This document shows positions 18,239-28,115 of a DNA stretch of 64,000 bases, piece by piece. The DNA is from Sphingomonas sp. AX6 (GTDB lineage Bacteria; Pseudomonadota; Alphaproteobacteria; Sphingomonadales; Sphingomonadaceae). The position numbers and the translations under genes are program-made. The DNA lies in the NCBI RefSeq assembly GCF_902506605.1, contig NZ_LR733979.1, positions 135,468-199,467 on the forward strand. The letters are read 5' to 3'. The first letter of the stretch is position 1. Each line of letters begins with the position of its first letter. Below the pieces are notes generated by a model. It was given only the letters and a program-made list of their open reading frames with translations, made no database searches and had not been told where the DNA came from.

Positions 18239-19180
18239 TCAGTTCGTGGGCGGCACGGTGCCGGGGGCGGCACCCGGTGCCGGTGCGCCGTCGACCGGCG
18301 CTGCGTTTCCGGGGAGGATGGTGGAGAGATCGGGCACCTGAATCGGCGGCGCGGCGGGCAGGATCAACCGGCCCTGACCCTGGATCGCCGCGGTCTCGAT
18401 CCGGTCGAGCGCGCGCCTGGCATTCACGTACCGGCGCGCCGCCAGCATCCAGCTCTGCGCCTCGTTCGCGCCGGGCAGGCGTTCGATCTCGGCAATCGCG
18501 CCTTCGACCTGGCCTTCGTTCAGGCGCTGGCGGGCGCGTTCGAGGCGGTCTGCGGGGCGCGGGCTTTGCGATCCGCGCTGGCGAATGACGATCAGGCTAC
18601 CGAGCGAACGGCGGCTTGCCGGCCCCCACCCGTCGGACAGATCGGTGCGGATCAGCGAGGGCGCGATCGTGTCGAGCGCCTCGCGCAGGTCGCCGATCGT
18701 CACCGGTTCGCGCGCGTTCCTCGTCACCACCGCGACCGCCTGGGGTTCCGATTCGGCGAAGCGCAGCCGCAACTGATCCTCGATATAGCCAAGCGCCAGC
18801 CCGCGATCGAGCGCACGGCGGGCGGCGAACGCGACCATCAGCCCTTCGGCGCGCGAGGCGAAGCCCGATGCGGTGCGAGAGCCCGTATCGACATCGTCCA
18901 GCCGTCGTTCGAGTTCGGCGATCCGCATCGTCAGCGTATCTGCCCGCGCCTGAAGCGCGACGGGATCGTTGGGGGAGGGCTGTTCGGTCGGCACGGTCAG
19001 CGCGGTTTCGACCGGCGCGGGTTCGGCGCGTTCGTTCAACCACCAGCGCATGCCCAGCGCCATCAGCGCGAGTCCTGCGACGAACGCGATCATCGCGACG
19101 ATCAACACCGGGCTGACGCCCCTGGCGCGGGTCTCGCTGGGTATGGCGGGCGGCAGGTCCGTCCCGGTATCTAAGCTCAT
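18239..19180 (-). CDS. Mic60/mitofilin-like inner-membrane protein
   Basis: A 313-residue protein with one N-terminal membrane helix ([21 protein letters not shown]), then a charged, probably coiled-coil stretch ([18 protein letters not shown]) and a C-terminal helical region. Position directly after hemD and this architecture fit the alphaproteobacterial Mic60 homologue (COG4223), which shapes intracytoplasmic membranes and is known to sit beside heme genes. The mitofilin signature itself is weak by eye. The ATG at 19180 has AAGGA upstream; a TTG at 19216 would overlap hemD. The C-terminus is rich in Pro, Ala and Gly. Confidence 0.6.
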   Translation of the reverse strand: MSLDTGTDLPPAIPSETRARGVSPVLIVAMIAFVAGLALMALGMRWWLNERAEPAPVETALTVPTEQPSPNDPVALQARADTLTMRIAELERRLDDVDTGSRTASGFASRAEGLMVAFAARRALDRGLALGYIEDQLRLRFAESEPQAVAVVTRNAREPVTIGDLREALDTIAPSLIRTDLSDGWGPASRRSLGSLIVIRQRGSQSPRPADRLERARQRLNEGQVEGAIAEIERLPGANEAQSWMLAARRYVNARRALDRIETAAIQGQGRLILPAAPPIQVPDLSTILPGNAAPVDGAPAPGAAPGTVPPTN

Positions 19181-19212
19181 GGGCGTCCTTATCCCCGTCG
19201 CTCGTGCCAGCG

Positions 19213-19887
19213 TCAATCGGCGAGGGCGGTTGCGACCGCCAGCAGCGCGGCATCGTGAGGCTGTTCAGCGGCCTTTACGGTTTCCCAGCCCGATCCCGAA
19301 GCGTCGGCCACCGCCTCGCTGATCGCGGCGATGGCAATCGATCCGCGGTCCAGCCCGCCTGCATCGACGGCGAGCGCCAACCGCATCGCGGCGCGTGGGG
19401 AATGAAGCAGGGCGACGCAGCCGACCAGCCGGGTGATGTCTTCGCACGTCACTGCGACCGCTTCACTGGCATAGACGATGCGCACATCGGACAGGTGCAA
19501 CGCATCGACGATCATCCGGTCGCGTCCCGCCAGATGCAGCGCGCGGCCGATGCGGTGCTGACCGAGGGTTTCCGAGAGTTCAGCCAGCCCGCCGCTGCCG
19601 ATGGCGGTAACCTTCAATCCCGCCGCCTCTGCGGCCAGCGCCGTCGCCTTGCCGACCGTGAACACCGGCAGATGCGCATAGTCATAGAGCCGCGGCCCGG
19701 CGTTGCGCACCGCATTGGCGCTGGTCAGCACCAGCGCATCGTGCGTCGCCGGGTCGGCGGGGGTCCACGCCAGCGCGCGAATTTCAAACAGGGGCAAGCG
19801 GATGACGCGCAGCCCCAGCGCGAGTGCGCGGCCAGCGGTCGCGGCATTGCCGGGTTCCGGCCGCAGGATCGCGACCGGGCGGCTCAC
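19213..19887 (-). CDS. hemD: uroporphyrinogen-III synthase
   Basis: A 224-residue HemD-family protein. The opening VAILRPEPGNAATAGRALALGLRVIRLPLFEIRALAW and the segment ALVLTSANAVRNAG are typical of this poorly conserved family. The enzyme cyclises and inverts hydroxymethylbilane to uroporphyrinogen III. Its start overlaps the hemC stop (ATGA), giving translational coupling with the preceding step, and a Mic60-like gene follows. Confidence 0.88.
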   Translation of the reverse strand: MSRPVAILRPEPGNAATAGRALALGLRVIRLPLFEIRALAWTPADPATHDALVLTSANAVRNAGPRLYDYAHLPVFTVGKATALAAEAAGLKVTAIGSGGLAELSETLGQHRIGRALHLAGRDRMIVDALHLSDVRIVYASEAVAVTCEDITRLVGCVALLHSPRAAMRLALAVDAGGLDRGSIAIAAISEAVADASGSGWETVKAAEQPHDAALLAVATALAD

Positions 19888-20798
19888 GGCCCGGCGAAAA
19901 GCTTGGCGACGGCGTGCGGCGCGCGTTTCAGCAGGTCGCGGGCGAGCGCTTCGGCAGCGGCGTCGTCATCGCCATCGCTGATAATGTCGCCGGTGATATG
20001 GTCGCTGCCGTCCTCGGCCAGCAGTTCCGCGCGAATCGTCAGCTGGTCGTCTTCGATCTGCGCAAGTGCCGCGACCGGCGAGTGGCAATCGGCCCCCAGC
20101 ACCGCGAGCAACGCGCGTTCGGCCATGACGCAGCGCCAGGTCGGCTTGTGGTCGATCGCGTCGACGATGCGGCACGCGTCCTTGTCGTCGGCACGCACCT
20201 CGATCCCGACCGCGCCTTGCGCAGGCGCCGGGAGCAGGTCGTCGATGGCATGGCCGATGTCGGACTGGCCCAGCCGGTCGAGTCCGGCGGCGGCGAGCAG
20301 GGTTGCATCGGCTTCCCCTGCTTCCAGCTTCGCCAGTCGGGTCGCGACATTGCCGCGGAAGAGCAGGATTTTCAGGTCGGGGCGCAGGTTGAGCAATTGG
20401 GCCGCGCGCCGGGGCGAACTGGTGCCGACCCGTGCGCCCTTCGCCAGCGCCGCGATCGTTTTCGCCCCGATCAGCTTGTCGCGCACATCGGCGCGCGGCA
20501 GCATCGCTGCGATGCGGATGCGGGTCGGACGAATCGTCTCGACGTCCTTCATCGAATGCACCGCGCAATCGATGTCGCGGTCCAGCAGCGCACGGTCGAG
20601 TTCCTTGGTCCACAGCGCCTTGCCGCCGATTTCGGCCAGTGCGCGGTCCTGAACCCGGTCGCCGGTGGTCTTGATCGGCACGATCTCGACGTGCTCGTCG
20701 GCCCAGCCATGCGCAGCGATCAAGCGGACACGCACCATATTGGCCTGGACGAGCGCCAGCGGCGAACCGCGCGTGCCGATGCGGAAAGGTGCAGTCAT
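19884..20798 (-). CDS. hemC: porphobilinogen deaminase (hydroxymethylbilane synthase)
   Basis: A 304-residue HemC. It begins APFRIGTRGSPLALVQANMV and shows TTGDRVQDRALAEIGGKALWTKELD, CAVHSMKDV and GTSSPRRAAQL. The dipyrromethane-cofactor cysteine is probably that of GADCHSPVA, near residue 238. It polymerises four porphobilinogens into hydroxymethylbilane in heme synthesis. The ATG at 20798 is chosen as it sits just before the conserved RIGTRGSPLAL; an in-frame extension to 20870 would overlap the divergent tsaD start. Confidence 0.95.
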   Translation of the reverse strand: MTAPFRIGTRGSPLALVQANMVRVRLIAAHGWADEHVEIVPIKTTGDRVQDRALAEIGGKALWTKELDRALLDRDIDCAVHSMKDVETIRPTRIRIAAMLPRADVRDKLIGAKTIAALAKGARVGTSSPRRAAQLLNLRPDLKILLFRGNVATRLAKLEAGEADATLLAAAGLDRLGQSDIGHAIDDLLPAPAQGAVGIEVRADDKDACRIVDAIDHKPTWRCVMAERALLAVLGADCHSPVAALAQIEDDQLTIRAELLAEDGSDHITGDIISDGDDDAAAEALARDLLKRAPHAVAKLFAGP

Positions 20799-20863
20799 GC
20801 GAATAGCGCCTAGAGGATCGCCCGCCCCTTCGACAAGCGTGCGGATCGGGCTATGGGTGGGAT

Positions 20864-21901
20864 ATGGCACTCATCCTCGGGATTGAATCGAGCTGCGACG
20901 AAACCGCCGCCGCAATCGTCGGCAGCGATCGGCAGATATTGTCGCACCGACTGGCGGGACAGGAATCGCGCCACGCCCCGTTCGGTGGCGTCGTCCCCGA
21001 AATCGCGGCGCGCGCGCATGTCGAAGCGATCGGGCCGCTGGTCGAAGCGGCGCTGGCCGATGCAGGGGTAAGGCTGGATCAGGTCGATGCGATCGCCGCG
21101 ACCGCCGGGCCGGGATTGATCGGTGGCGTCATGGTGGGCCTCGTCACTGGCAAGGCGCTGGCGCTGGCGTCGGGCAAGCCGTTGGTGGCGGTCAATCATC
21201 TCGAAGGACATGCACTTAGCCCGCGATTGTCGGATCCCGATCTCGAATTCCCCTATCTGTTGCTGCTGGTGTCGGGCGGGCATTGCCAGTTGCTGCTGGT
21301 CGAAGGAGTCGGGCGGTATCGGCGGCTGGCGACCACGATCGACGATGCGGCAGGCGAGGCGTTTGACAAGACGGCGAAGCTGCTGGGGCTGGGCTTTCCG
21401 GGCGGGCCGGCGGTCGAGGAAGCGGCGAAGGCGGGCGATCCTTGGGGCGTGCCGCTGCCGCGTCCACTGGTCGGGACGGCGGAGCCGCATTTCTCGTTCG
21501 CGGGGCTGAAGAGCGCGGTACTGCGTGCGCGCGATGCGGGCACGCACAGCGCAGTAGATATTGCGGCGTCGTTCCAACAGGCGGTGGTTGATTGTTTGCT
21601 CGACCGCACGCGGCGAGCGCTTTCGACCATCGAAGGCGCGCCGACCGCACTAGTCGTCGCGGGCGGGGTGGCTGCCAACCGAACGATCCGCGCCGCGCTG
21701 GAGGGGCTCGCATCCGAACACGGCTTGCGTTTCGTCGCGCCGCCGCTGTGGCTCTGCACGGATAATGCGGCGATGATCGGCTGGGCCGGGGCGGAGCGGT
21801 TCGCGGCCGGATTGACCGACCCGCTCGACGTTGCGGCGCGGCCACGCTGGCCGCTCGATCCGACAGCAGAGAAGGCGCGCGGCGCGGGGGTGAAGGCATG
21901 A
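20864..21901 (+). CDS. tsaD: tRNA N6-adenosine threonylcarbamoyltransferase
   Basis: A 345-residue TsaD/Kae1 protein. It shows [31 protein letters not shown], the metal-binding NHLEGHAL (His near 112 and 116), [11 protein letters not shown] and [13 protein letters not shown]. It transfers threonylcarbamoyl to A37 of ANN-decoding tRNAs in the cytoplasm, working with TsaB and TsaE. It is divergent from hemC with a 65-bp gap and overlaps gpsA by 4 bp. Confidence 0.95.
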   Translation: MALILGIESSCDETAAAIVGSDRQILSHRLAGQESRHAPFGGVVPEIAARAHVEAIGPLVEAALADAGVRLDQVDAIAATAGPGLIGGVMVGLVTGKALALASGKPLVAVNHLEGHALSPRLSDPDLEFPYLLLLVSGGHCQLLLVEGVGRYRRLATTIDDAAGEAFDKTAKLLGLGFPGGPAVEEAAKAGDPWGVPLPRPLVGTAEPHFSFAGLKSAVLRARDAGTHSAVDIAASFQQAVVDCLLDRTRRALSTIEGAPTALVVAGGVAANRTIRAALEGLASEHGLRFVAPPLWLCTDNAAMIGWAGAERFAAGLTDPLDVAARPRWPLDPTAEKARGAGVKA

Positions 21902-22875
21902 AGATTGGCGTGATCGGCGCGGGCGCATGGGGCACCGCGCTGGCGCAAGTGGCGGCGTCGGGCGGCGAGGACGTGGTGCTGTGGGCGCGTGAGGTCGATG
22001 TCGTCGATTCGATCAACGAAGCCCACGAAAACCGGCTGTTCCTGTCGGGCGTGACGCTGTCGTCCGCGATCCGCGCGACGTCGAATTTCGCCGACCTCGA
22101 GGGCTGCGATGCACTGTTGGTCGTGGCACCTGCCCAGCATGTCCGTGGCGTGTTGACCGAAGCGTGGGTCGGCGCGACGCCGTTGGTGCTGTGCGCCAAG
22201 GGGATCGAGGCGGGGACCGGGCTGCTGGTGGGCGAGGTTGCTGCTCAGGCCGCGCCTGACGCGCCAATCGCGGTGCTGTCCGGCCCTACTTTTGCGCATG
22301 AGGTGGCCAAGGGATTGCCGACTGCGGTGACGCTGGCGTGCGGCGACGACGCGCTGGGGGCGGCGTTGGCCGCTCGGTTGGCGGCGCCGACGTTCCGCAC
22401 TTACGCATCGCGCGATGTGATCGGCGCGGAGATCGGCGGGGCGGTCAAGAATGTGCTCGCCATTGCTTGCGGCGTGGTCGAGGGTGCGGGGCTGGGGCTC
22501 AATGCCCGCGCCGCGACGATCGCGCGCGGTTTTGCCGAGATGACACGGTTCGGAGTCGCGCGCGGCGGGCAGGCGGAAACGCTAGCGGGCCTGTCGGGTC
22601 TGGGCGATCTGGTGCTGACCTGTTCATCGACCAATTCGCGCAATTTTTCGCTGGGCGTCGGACTGGGTCAGGGCAAGGCGGCGGGCGAGTTGCTGGCCGA
22701 TCGGCGCACGGTGGCCGAGGGGGCCTTCACCGCGCCGGTTCTGCGCGGGGAAGCGCGCAAGGCCGGGGTGGAGATGCCCGTGACCGAAGCGGTGTGCGCG
22801 TTGCTCGACGGTGCACCGGTCGATGCGGTGGTGCGCGATTTGCTGGCACGGCCGTTGAAGGCGGAGGGGTATTAA
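21898..22875 (+). CDS. gpsA: glycerol-3-phosphate dehydrogenase [NAD(P)+]
   Basis: A 325-residue GpsA. The Rossmann motif [14 protein letters not shown] is at the N-terminus, followed by [35 protein letters not shown], the catalytic-lysine region [17 protein letters not shown], and [14 protein letters not shown]. It reduces dihydroxyacetone phosphate to sn-glycerol 3-phosphate for phospholipid synthesis. The start overlaps the tsaD stop (ATGA), so the two are co-translated. Confidence 0.94.
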   Translation: MKIGVIGAGAWGTALAQVAASGGEDVVLWAREVDVVDSINEAHENRLFLSGVTLSSAIRATSNFADLEGCDALLVVAPAQHVRGVLTEAWVGATPLVLCAKGIEAGTGLLVGEVAAQAAPDAPIAVLSGPTFAHEVAKGLPTAVTLACGDDALGAALAARLAAPTFRTYASRDVIGAEIGGAVKNVLAIACGVVEGAGLGLNARAATIARGFAEMTRFGVARGGQAETLAGLSGLGDLVLTCSSTNSRNFSLGVGLGQGKAAGELLADRRTVAEGAFTAPVLRGEARKAGVEMPVTEAVCALLDGAPVDAVVRDLLARPLKAEGY

Positions 22876-22876
22876 C

Positions 22877-23000
22877 GCCTCCCCGTCGGGGGAGGGGGAC
22901 CAGCCGAAGGCTGGTGGAGGGGGTGCCACGGGCGTTGGGCTGCGTGGTGATCCCCCTCTCCGTCAGCGCTTCGCGCTGCCACCTCCCCCGATGGGGGGAG
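22877..23000. repeat. long imperfect inverted repeat between convergent genes
   Basis: The left arm reads CCTCCCCGTCGGGGGAGGGG...CAGCCGAAGGCTGGTGGAGGGGG and the right arm reads CCCCCTCTCCGTCAGC...CACCTCCCCCGATGGGG. Both arms contain smaller hairpins. It fills the whole gap between convergent gpsA and the AsmA gene and probably ends transcription from both sides. It is a different repeat family from the CGTCACCCCGG palindromes. Confidence 0.75.
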
Positions 23001-23001
23001 T

Positions 23002-24879
23002 TTATTTCAGCGCGCGCAACGCCAGCACGCCGCAATTGGCGTCGGTCGCCAGCGGCGGTTGCTTGCCCGTGATCGCCTTGCCCAGCAAGCGGAATACCGT
23101 GCCGACGCTCCGCGCATTTTGCGGCGGGAAGGCGTCGGGATTTTTGATCGTGCCGCCGATCGGCAGCGGGCGATCGTAGCGAAGCAGACTGCGTTGCTTC
23201 GGCGCGCCGGTCAGCGACCAGTTCAGGCGATCGGTCTTCATGTCGATCGTGCCGGTCACGTTCGCCTGGCTTTTCGACGTATCCACCACCAGCGGGTTCA
23301 GCCGCCCGGTGCCGCCGCGCAAATCCATGCGGAAGACGAGGCAATTGAGCCGTGCGCGCTCGTCCGAATCGCCGGTCACCCCGCGCCCGATGTCGAGGCC
23401 GATGAACGATGCCATCCGCCCGGGCAGCACGCCATTGGTCGCAACCAACCCGACCATCCCGTTCGAGTTCGCCACCGCCTGGCGCAAGGTTCGCCCCGGA
23501 CCCGTCAGCACGGCACGCCCGCGCAAGCTGCCGGAAATATCGCCATGTCCGGCAAAGGTCGCGAGTGTCGAATCGGACAGTTTGAGGTCGAGCGTCAGCA
23601 TCGGCACCTCGCGCCCGCGCGCGTCGATGAAGATGCGGCCCGACACCCCGCCGCGTGTCAGCGCCGCGGACAGCGGCTCGACCGTCAATTGCCGGTCGTC
23701 CATCGTCAACACACCGCGTGCTGATCGGAATGGCGCGGGTTGGCGCCAGAGCAGGCGGCGCAGATTGAATTCGATCCGCCCGTCGGTGGTGTCGATATTG
23801 CCGATATTGATGTCGGTATCGGGCACCACGCGCGGGCCGGTGCGTGCGGCTTTCGCAGCGCCGCGCGCGCGTCCGGCATCGTCGGCTAGGTCGTCGAAAT
23901 CGAAGCCCGACGAATCGAGCTTGCCGGTGAGCTTCGTGCGCCCGCCGCGCTTCTCGACGGTCAATTCGCCCGAAAAGTTCGACCGTCCGACCGTTCCGTC
24001 CAGATTGGTGACGATCCAGTCCGGGCTGCGACGCTCGATATCGGCGGTAAACCGGACCGGTTGGGTGCCGGGCAGGCCCGCTTCGAGGATCGCATCAAGC
24101 GTTTTGAGCGAATCGCCGCGTGCAGTGACCTTGCCGGTGAATCGCCCGGTGTCGAGCGCTTGCGCCATGCGGCCATCAAGCCGCATCGATTGCGAGTCGC
24201 CGGTGACCTCGGCGCGGAACGGCCAGGGACCGTCGGTGATCGGCGGGGCGACCGCGACGATCCGTACCTGTCGGTCGCGCACCATGCCGCGTCCGCTGAC
24301 CCGCAGGCCCTGGGCATCGAACGCGATCCGCACGGTCGCCGACCGGTTGCGCTGGGCATCGTCGTAGCGAACGACCGCATCCTCGATCGTCAGGTCGTTC
24401 AGGCGAGTCGGCGATCCGCTGCCCGCATCATCCTTTCGGTCGCGTTCCCAGTTGCGGCGGCCCTGTTCGTCGCGGATCAGATGCGCGCGAAGCCCGGCGA
24501 TGCGGATGCCGTCGGGTCTGGCCTGGCCCCGGATCGCGCGCAGCACCGGCACGCGGAAGCGCGCTTCGGACAGCGTCAGCAGGTCGCCTTTCCCTGCCCA
24601 GTCGGGTTGGGCGATATGCACGTCGCGGACGATGATGGTCGGCGTAAAGGAAAAGGCTTCGGCCCGCTCGACGCTGCCGACTCGCGCGGGTGCACCCGTG
24701 GCGTCGGTGATCGCGGTTTCGATGCGGGGCTTGAGCCAGCCAACCGGGGCTGCTGCAATCGCCAGCACGGCGAGAAGCAAGAGTGCCACCAGGCCGATCG
24801 CGATCCGGATCGCCCAGACGCGCAGCTTCGCATGGCGGTGATCGGCAGCGGCAACCGATCCGGCATCGTCAGTCGTCAA
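23002..24879 (-). CDS. AsmA family protein
   Basis: A 625-residue AsmA-like protein. One N-terminal membrane helix (residues ~24-47, IRIAIGLVALLLLAVLAIAAAP) is followed by the family opening LKPRIETAITDATGAPARVGS, and the C-terminal AsmA region contains VSGRIFIDARG and LRGRAVLTGPGRTLRQAVAN. These periplasm-facing, inner-membrane-anchored proteins are built like lipid-transfer bridges and help maintain the outer membrane. The start is a TTG with GGAG seven bases upstream, as no ATG lies near. The gene stands alone between two short intergenic regions. Confidence 0.85.
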   Translation of the reverse strand: MTTDDAGSVAAADHRHAKLRVWAIRIAIGLVALLLLAVLAIAAAPVGWLKPRIETAITDATGAPARVGSVERAEAFSFTPTIIVRDVHIAQPDWAGKGDLLTLSEARFRVPVLRAIRGQARPDGIRIAGLRAHLIRDEQGRRNWERDRKDDAGSGSPTRLNDLTIEDAVVRYDDAQRNRSATVRIAFDAQGLRVSGRGMVRDRQVRIVAVAPPITDGPWPFRAEVTGDSQSMRLDGRMAQALDTGRFTGKVTARGDSLKTLDAILEAGLPGTQPVRFTADIERRSPDWIVTNLDGTVGRSNFSGELTVEKRGGRTKLTGKLDSSGFDFDDLADDAGRARGAAKAARTGPRVVPDTDINIGNIDTTDGRIEFNLRRLLWRQPAPFRSARGVLTMDDRQLTVEPLSAALTRGGVSGRIFIDARGREVPMLTLDLKLSDSTLATFAGHGDISGSLRGRAVLTGPGRTLRQAVANSNGMVGLVATNGVLPGRMASFIGLDIGRGVTGDSDERARLNCLVFRMDLRGGTGRLNPLVVDTSKSQANVTGTIDMKTDRLNWSLTGAPKQRSLLRYDRPLPIGGTIKNPDAFPPQNARSVGTVFRLLGKAITGKQPPLATDANCGVLALRALK

Positions 24880-24921
24880 CCCTGCACTCCCCCCAAGCGC
24901 GTCGGCGCCGCAAAACCGGCG

Positions 24922-25083
24922 TCAAAAATCCACCGCTATGCCTTTTCGTTCCCAGTCGCCATAGCGAACCGGATCGGCGCCCAGCGGATCATCCGTTGGC
25001 CGCACGAGCGGCTCGGGTTTCGGCACCGGAGGGCTTTTCGACAGATGGGCAGGCGGCTTCACATGATCGGGCCGTTTGGCCAT
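24922..25083 (-). CDS. DUF1674 / succinate dehydrogenase assembly factor 4 family protein
   Basis: A 53-residue protein whose last 15 residues, DPVRYGDWERKGIAVDF, are the hallmark of the DUF1674/SDHAF4 family; the rest is proline-rich and probably disordered. In mitochondria the family helps flavinated SdhA assemble into complex II; a similar bacterial role is inferred. The ATG at 25083 has AAGGAT upstream. An in-frame extension to 25119 would add an unlikely leader. It is divergent from htpX with a 62-bp gap. Confidence 0.85.
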   Translation of the reverse strand: MAKRPDHVKPPAHLSKSPPVPKPEPLVRPTDDPLGADPVRYGDWERKGIAVDF

Positions 25084-25145
25084 GGCGGATATCCTTGCGA
25101 AAATCGGGACTTTCCCCACATTATGGGGACAAGGAGTGACTTCAA

Positions 25146-26105
25146 GTGAACGGTTTCAAGACGACGATGCTGCTGGCGGCGATGACTGCCCTTTTCATGG
25201 CGCTGGGCTTCACGCTCGGTGGGCGCGGCGGCATGATGATCGCGCTGCTGGTGGCGGTGGGGATGAACTTCTTCACCTATTGGAACGCCGACAAGATCGT
25301 GTTGAAAATGCACGGCGCACGCGAAGTCGATGATGCCAGCGCACCCGAATTCGTGAGCATGGTGCGCGGCCTTGCCCAGCGCGGCGGGTTGCCGATGCCG
25401 AAAGTCTATATCGTCGATACGCCGCACCCCAATGCGTTTGCGACGGGCCGCAATCCCGAAAACGCCGCCGTCGCCGCGACGACGGGGTTGATGAACATGC
25501 TGACCCGCGACGAGCTGGCCGGCGTGATGGCGCACGAGCTGGCGCATGTGAAGAACCGCGATACGCTCATCATGACGATGGTCGCGACGATTGCGGGTGC
25601 GATTTCGATGCTCGCCAATTTCGGGCTGTTTTTCCGCGGCGGCGACAGTCGCGGCAACATGATCCCGATGATCCTGGCAGTGATCGTCGCGCCCTTCGCG
25701 GCGATGATCGTTCAGATGGCGATCAGCCGCACGCGCGAATATGGTGCCGACAAAGGCGGTGCGGAGATTTCGGGCAATCCCCGCGCGCTGGCGTCGGCAC
25801 TCGCCAAGATTTCGCGCGGCGCGCAGGCCGTCCCGAACGAGACGGTGGAGCGCAATCCTGCGGTGGCGCAGCTCTATATCGTGCCCGCGCTGCGTGGACG
25901 CGGCGGCGACAGCCTGTTTTCGACGCACCCCGATACCGGCAACCGCATTGCGGCGCTTGAGGCGATGCATGGCGAGCTGGGCGGGGCGGCGGCGTTCGTG
26001 CCCGAACAGGTCGCGCGCGTCGAACGTGAAGTCGGCAGCGCGCCCGGCATTCCCTCCGTCCGCCGCAAGCGTTCGAGCGCCCTCAACCCGACGCTGCGCA
26101 ATTGA
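25146..26105 (+). CDS. htpX: zinc metalloprotease HtpX
   Basis: A 319-residue membrane protease. Hydrophobic segments lie at residues ~6-50 and again after the active site (~145-190). The zinc motif [13 protein letters not shown] places HELAH near residues 129-133, and [15 protein letters not shown] supplies the third ligand. [17 protein letters not shown] is also typical. It degrades misfolded inner-membrane proteins with its active site facing the cytoplasm. Translation starts at GTG; the stop overlaps the rsmB start. Confidence 0.93.
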   Translation: MNGFKTTMLLAAMTALFMALGFTLGGRGGMMIALLVAVGMNFFTYWNADKIVLKMHGAREVDDASAPEFVSMVRGLAQRGGLPMPKVYIVDTPHPNAFATGRNPENAAVAATTGLMNMLTRDELAGVMAHELAHVKNRDTLIMTMVATIAGAISMLANFGLFFRGGDSRGNMIPMILAVIVAPFAAMIVQMAISRTREYGADKGGAEISGNPRALASALAKISRGAQAVPNETVERNPAVAQLYIVPALRGRGGDSLFSTHPDTGNRIAALEAMHGELGGAAAFVPEQVARVEREVGSAPGIPSVRRKRSSALNPTLRN

Positions 26106-27403
26106 GCCTGAACCTAAACCGCCCGCGCCTGGCGCCCGAAGCGCCGGGGGTTCCCGCACGCCGTGCAGCACTTCGCCTGATCGATGCGGTGCTTCGCCGC
26201 GGTCAGGCGTTGGAGCAGGCGCTGGATGGCGCTGCCAAGGATTTGGAGCTGCGTGAGGATCGCGCGCTTGCCCATGCGCTGGCCGCCGCCGTCCTGCGCC
26301 GCACCGCCGATCTCGATACGCTGATCGACAGCGCGACGCGGATGAAGCTGGCCGACGATGCCAAAGCGCGCACCGTACTGCGCATGGCGCTCGCGCAGGT
26401 GCTCGACATGGGCACGCCGCCACATGCCGCGATCTCGACCGTGTTGCCGCTGGTCGATGGCGGCCCGCGCAAGCTGGTCCACGGCGTGTTCGGCACACTG
26501 ATGCGTGGCGAGGTGAAGCTGCCTGAATCGGTCGCGCTGCCGCCGCCCGTGTCGCACCGCTGGCGCGGTTATTGGGGGAACCAGGTCGTACGCGATGCGG
26601 GGCAGGCAATCGCCGCGCCTCCGCCGCTCGACCTCGCGCTCGCCGATCCTTCCCGGACCGAGGAATGGGCGACCCGGCTGGAGGGCATCAGCCTGATGCC
26701 CGGTCATGTCCGCCTGCCCGCGGGCGCAGCGGTGCCGTTTCTCGAAGGGTATGACGAAGGCGCGTGGTGGGTGCAGGATCTGGCTGCAACTTTGCCCGCG
26801 CGCCTGCTCGGTCGGGGCAAGGGGCGGGTGCTCGATCTGTGCGCCGCGCCCGGCGGCAAGACCATGCAGTTGGCGGCGGCGGGTTGGAATGTCACCGCGG
26901 TCGATGCGTCGGAAAGTCGTCTGGCGCGACTTTCCGAGAATCTGGCGCGCACGAATTTGAAGGCCGACGTGGTCGCCGCCGATCTGCGCAACCGCAACTG
27001 GCAACCCGAAGGCGAGGCCGATGCGGTGCTGCTCGATGCGCCCTGTTCGGCGACCGGCATCTTTCGCCGCCACCCCGACGTCCTCCACCGGGCGCACGGG
27101 CGGCTGATTGCGGAAATGGCCGAGCTTCAGGGGCAATTGCTCCACCGCTCGGCAAAATGGGTGCGGCCCGGCGGGACGTTGGTGTTCGCGACCTGCTCGC
27201 TGGAGCCGGTCGAGGGGGAGGAGCAGGTGAAGACCTTGCTCAACAGCCGCCCCGATTTCGCGATTGAGCCGGTGGGTGTCGAGGAACTGCCCGAGGGAGT
27301 GACGCCGCAGTCGGAGGGCTGGGTGCGGATTTTGCCGGGGATGCTGTCGGATGCCGGGGGGCTCGACGGGTTCTTCATGGTGCGATTGAGACGTCAGGAC
27401 TGA
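26102..27403 (+). CDS. rsmB: 16S rRNA (cytosine-967-C5)-methyltransferase
   Basis: A 433-residue protein. The N-terminal ~130 residues form a NusB-like RNA-binding domain ([24 protein letters not shown]). The methyltransferase domain has the SAM-binding [19 protein letters not shown] and the two catalytic cysteines, [15 protein letters not shown] (about 313) and [15 protein letters not shown] (about 365). It methylates a cytosine in 16S rRNA. It begins at a TTG overlapping the htpX stop (TTGA), which suggests coupling but a low initiation rate. Confidence 0.92.
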   Translation: MSLNLNRPRLAPEAPGVPARRAALRLIDAVLRRGQALEQALDGAAKDLELREDRALAHALAAAVLRRTADLDTLIDSATRMKLADDAKARTVLRMALAQVLDMGTPPHAAISTVLPLVDGGPRKLVHGVFGTLMRGEVKLPESVALPPPVSHRWRGYWGNQVVRDAGQAIAAPPPLDLALADPSRTEEWATRLEGISLMPGHVRLPAGAAVPFLEGYDEGAWWVQDLAATLPARLLGRGKGRVLDLCAAPGGKTMQLAAAGWNVTAVDASESRLARLSENLARTNLKADVVAADLRNRNWQPEGEADAVLLDAPCSATGIFRRHPDVLHRAHGRLIAEMAELQGQLLHRSAKWVRPGGTLVFATCSLEPVEGEEQVKTLLNSRPDFAIEPVGVEELPEGVTPQSEGWVRILPGMLSDAGGLDGFFMVRLRRQD

Positions 27404-27449
27404 CCCACCAGCCTTGCGACCGCGCCTCTACATGCTAGAGGATCGGTCC

Positions 27450-28115
27450 ATGCCCGCTAAACCCGTCCGCATCGCGCCGTCCATCCTCTCCGCCGATTTT
27501 TCGAAGCTGGGGGAGGAGGTTCGTGCGATCGATGCGGCGGGCGCCGACTGGATTCACGTCGATGTGATGGACGGGCATTTCGTCCCCAACATCACCATCG
27601 GCCCCGCAGTGGTGAAGGCGCTGCGCCCGCATACGACCAAGCCCTTCGACGTCCACCTGATGATCGCGCCGGTCGATCCGTATCTGGAGGCGTTCGCAGA
27701 GGCCGGGGCGGATTGCCTGTCGGTCCATCCCGAATCGGGGCCGCATCTCCACCGCACGCTCCAGACCATTCATTCGCTCGGCAAGCGGGCGGGGATCGTG
27801 CTCAATCCTGCCACGCCGCTGGAGGTCGTTGCCCCCGTCATCGACCTGCTCGACCTGATCCTGGTGATGAGCGTCAATCCCGGCTTTGGCGGTCAGAAAT
27901 TCATCGACAGTCAGTTGCGCCGAATCGAAACCCTGCGCGTGATGATCGATGAGAGCGGTCGCGACATCGACCTGGAAGTTGATGGCGGCGTCGATCGTAC
28001 CACCGCACCGCGTGTGATCGCCGCGGGTGCCGACGCGTTGGTGGCGGGGACCGCGACCTTTACCGGCGGTCCGTCCGCCTATGCCGACAATATCGCCGCG
28101 TTGAGAGGCGCGTGA
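27450..28115 (+). CDS. rpe: ribulose-phosphate 3-epimerase
   Basis: A 221-residue TIM-barrel epimerase. It shows [55 protein letters not shown] and [14 protein letters not shown], which carry the metal ligands and catalytic aspartates. It interconverts ribulose 5-phosphate and xylulose 5-phosphate in the pentose phosphate pathway. The ATG at 27450 follows AGAGGA; in-frame upstream starts exist but lie before the conserved region. Its stop overlaps the next gene by 4 bp. Confidence 0.94.
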   Translation: MPAKPVRIAPSILSADFSKLGEEVRAIDAAGADWIHVDVMDGHFVPNITIGPAVVKALRPHTTKPFDVHLMIAPVDPYLEAFAEAGADCLSVHPESGPHLHRTLQTIHSLGKRAGIVLNPATPLEVVAPVIDLLDLILVMSVNPGFGGQKFIDSQLRRIETLRVMIDESGRDIDLEVDGGVDRTTAPRVIAAGADALVAGTATFTGGPSAYADNIAALRGA

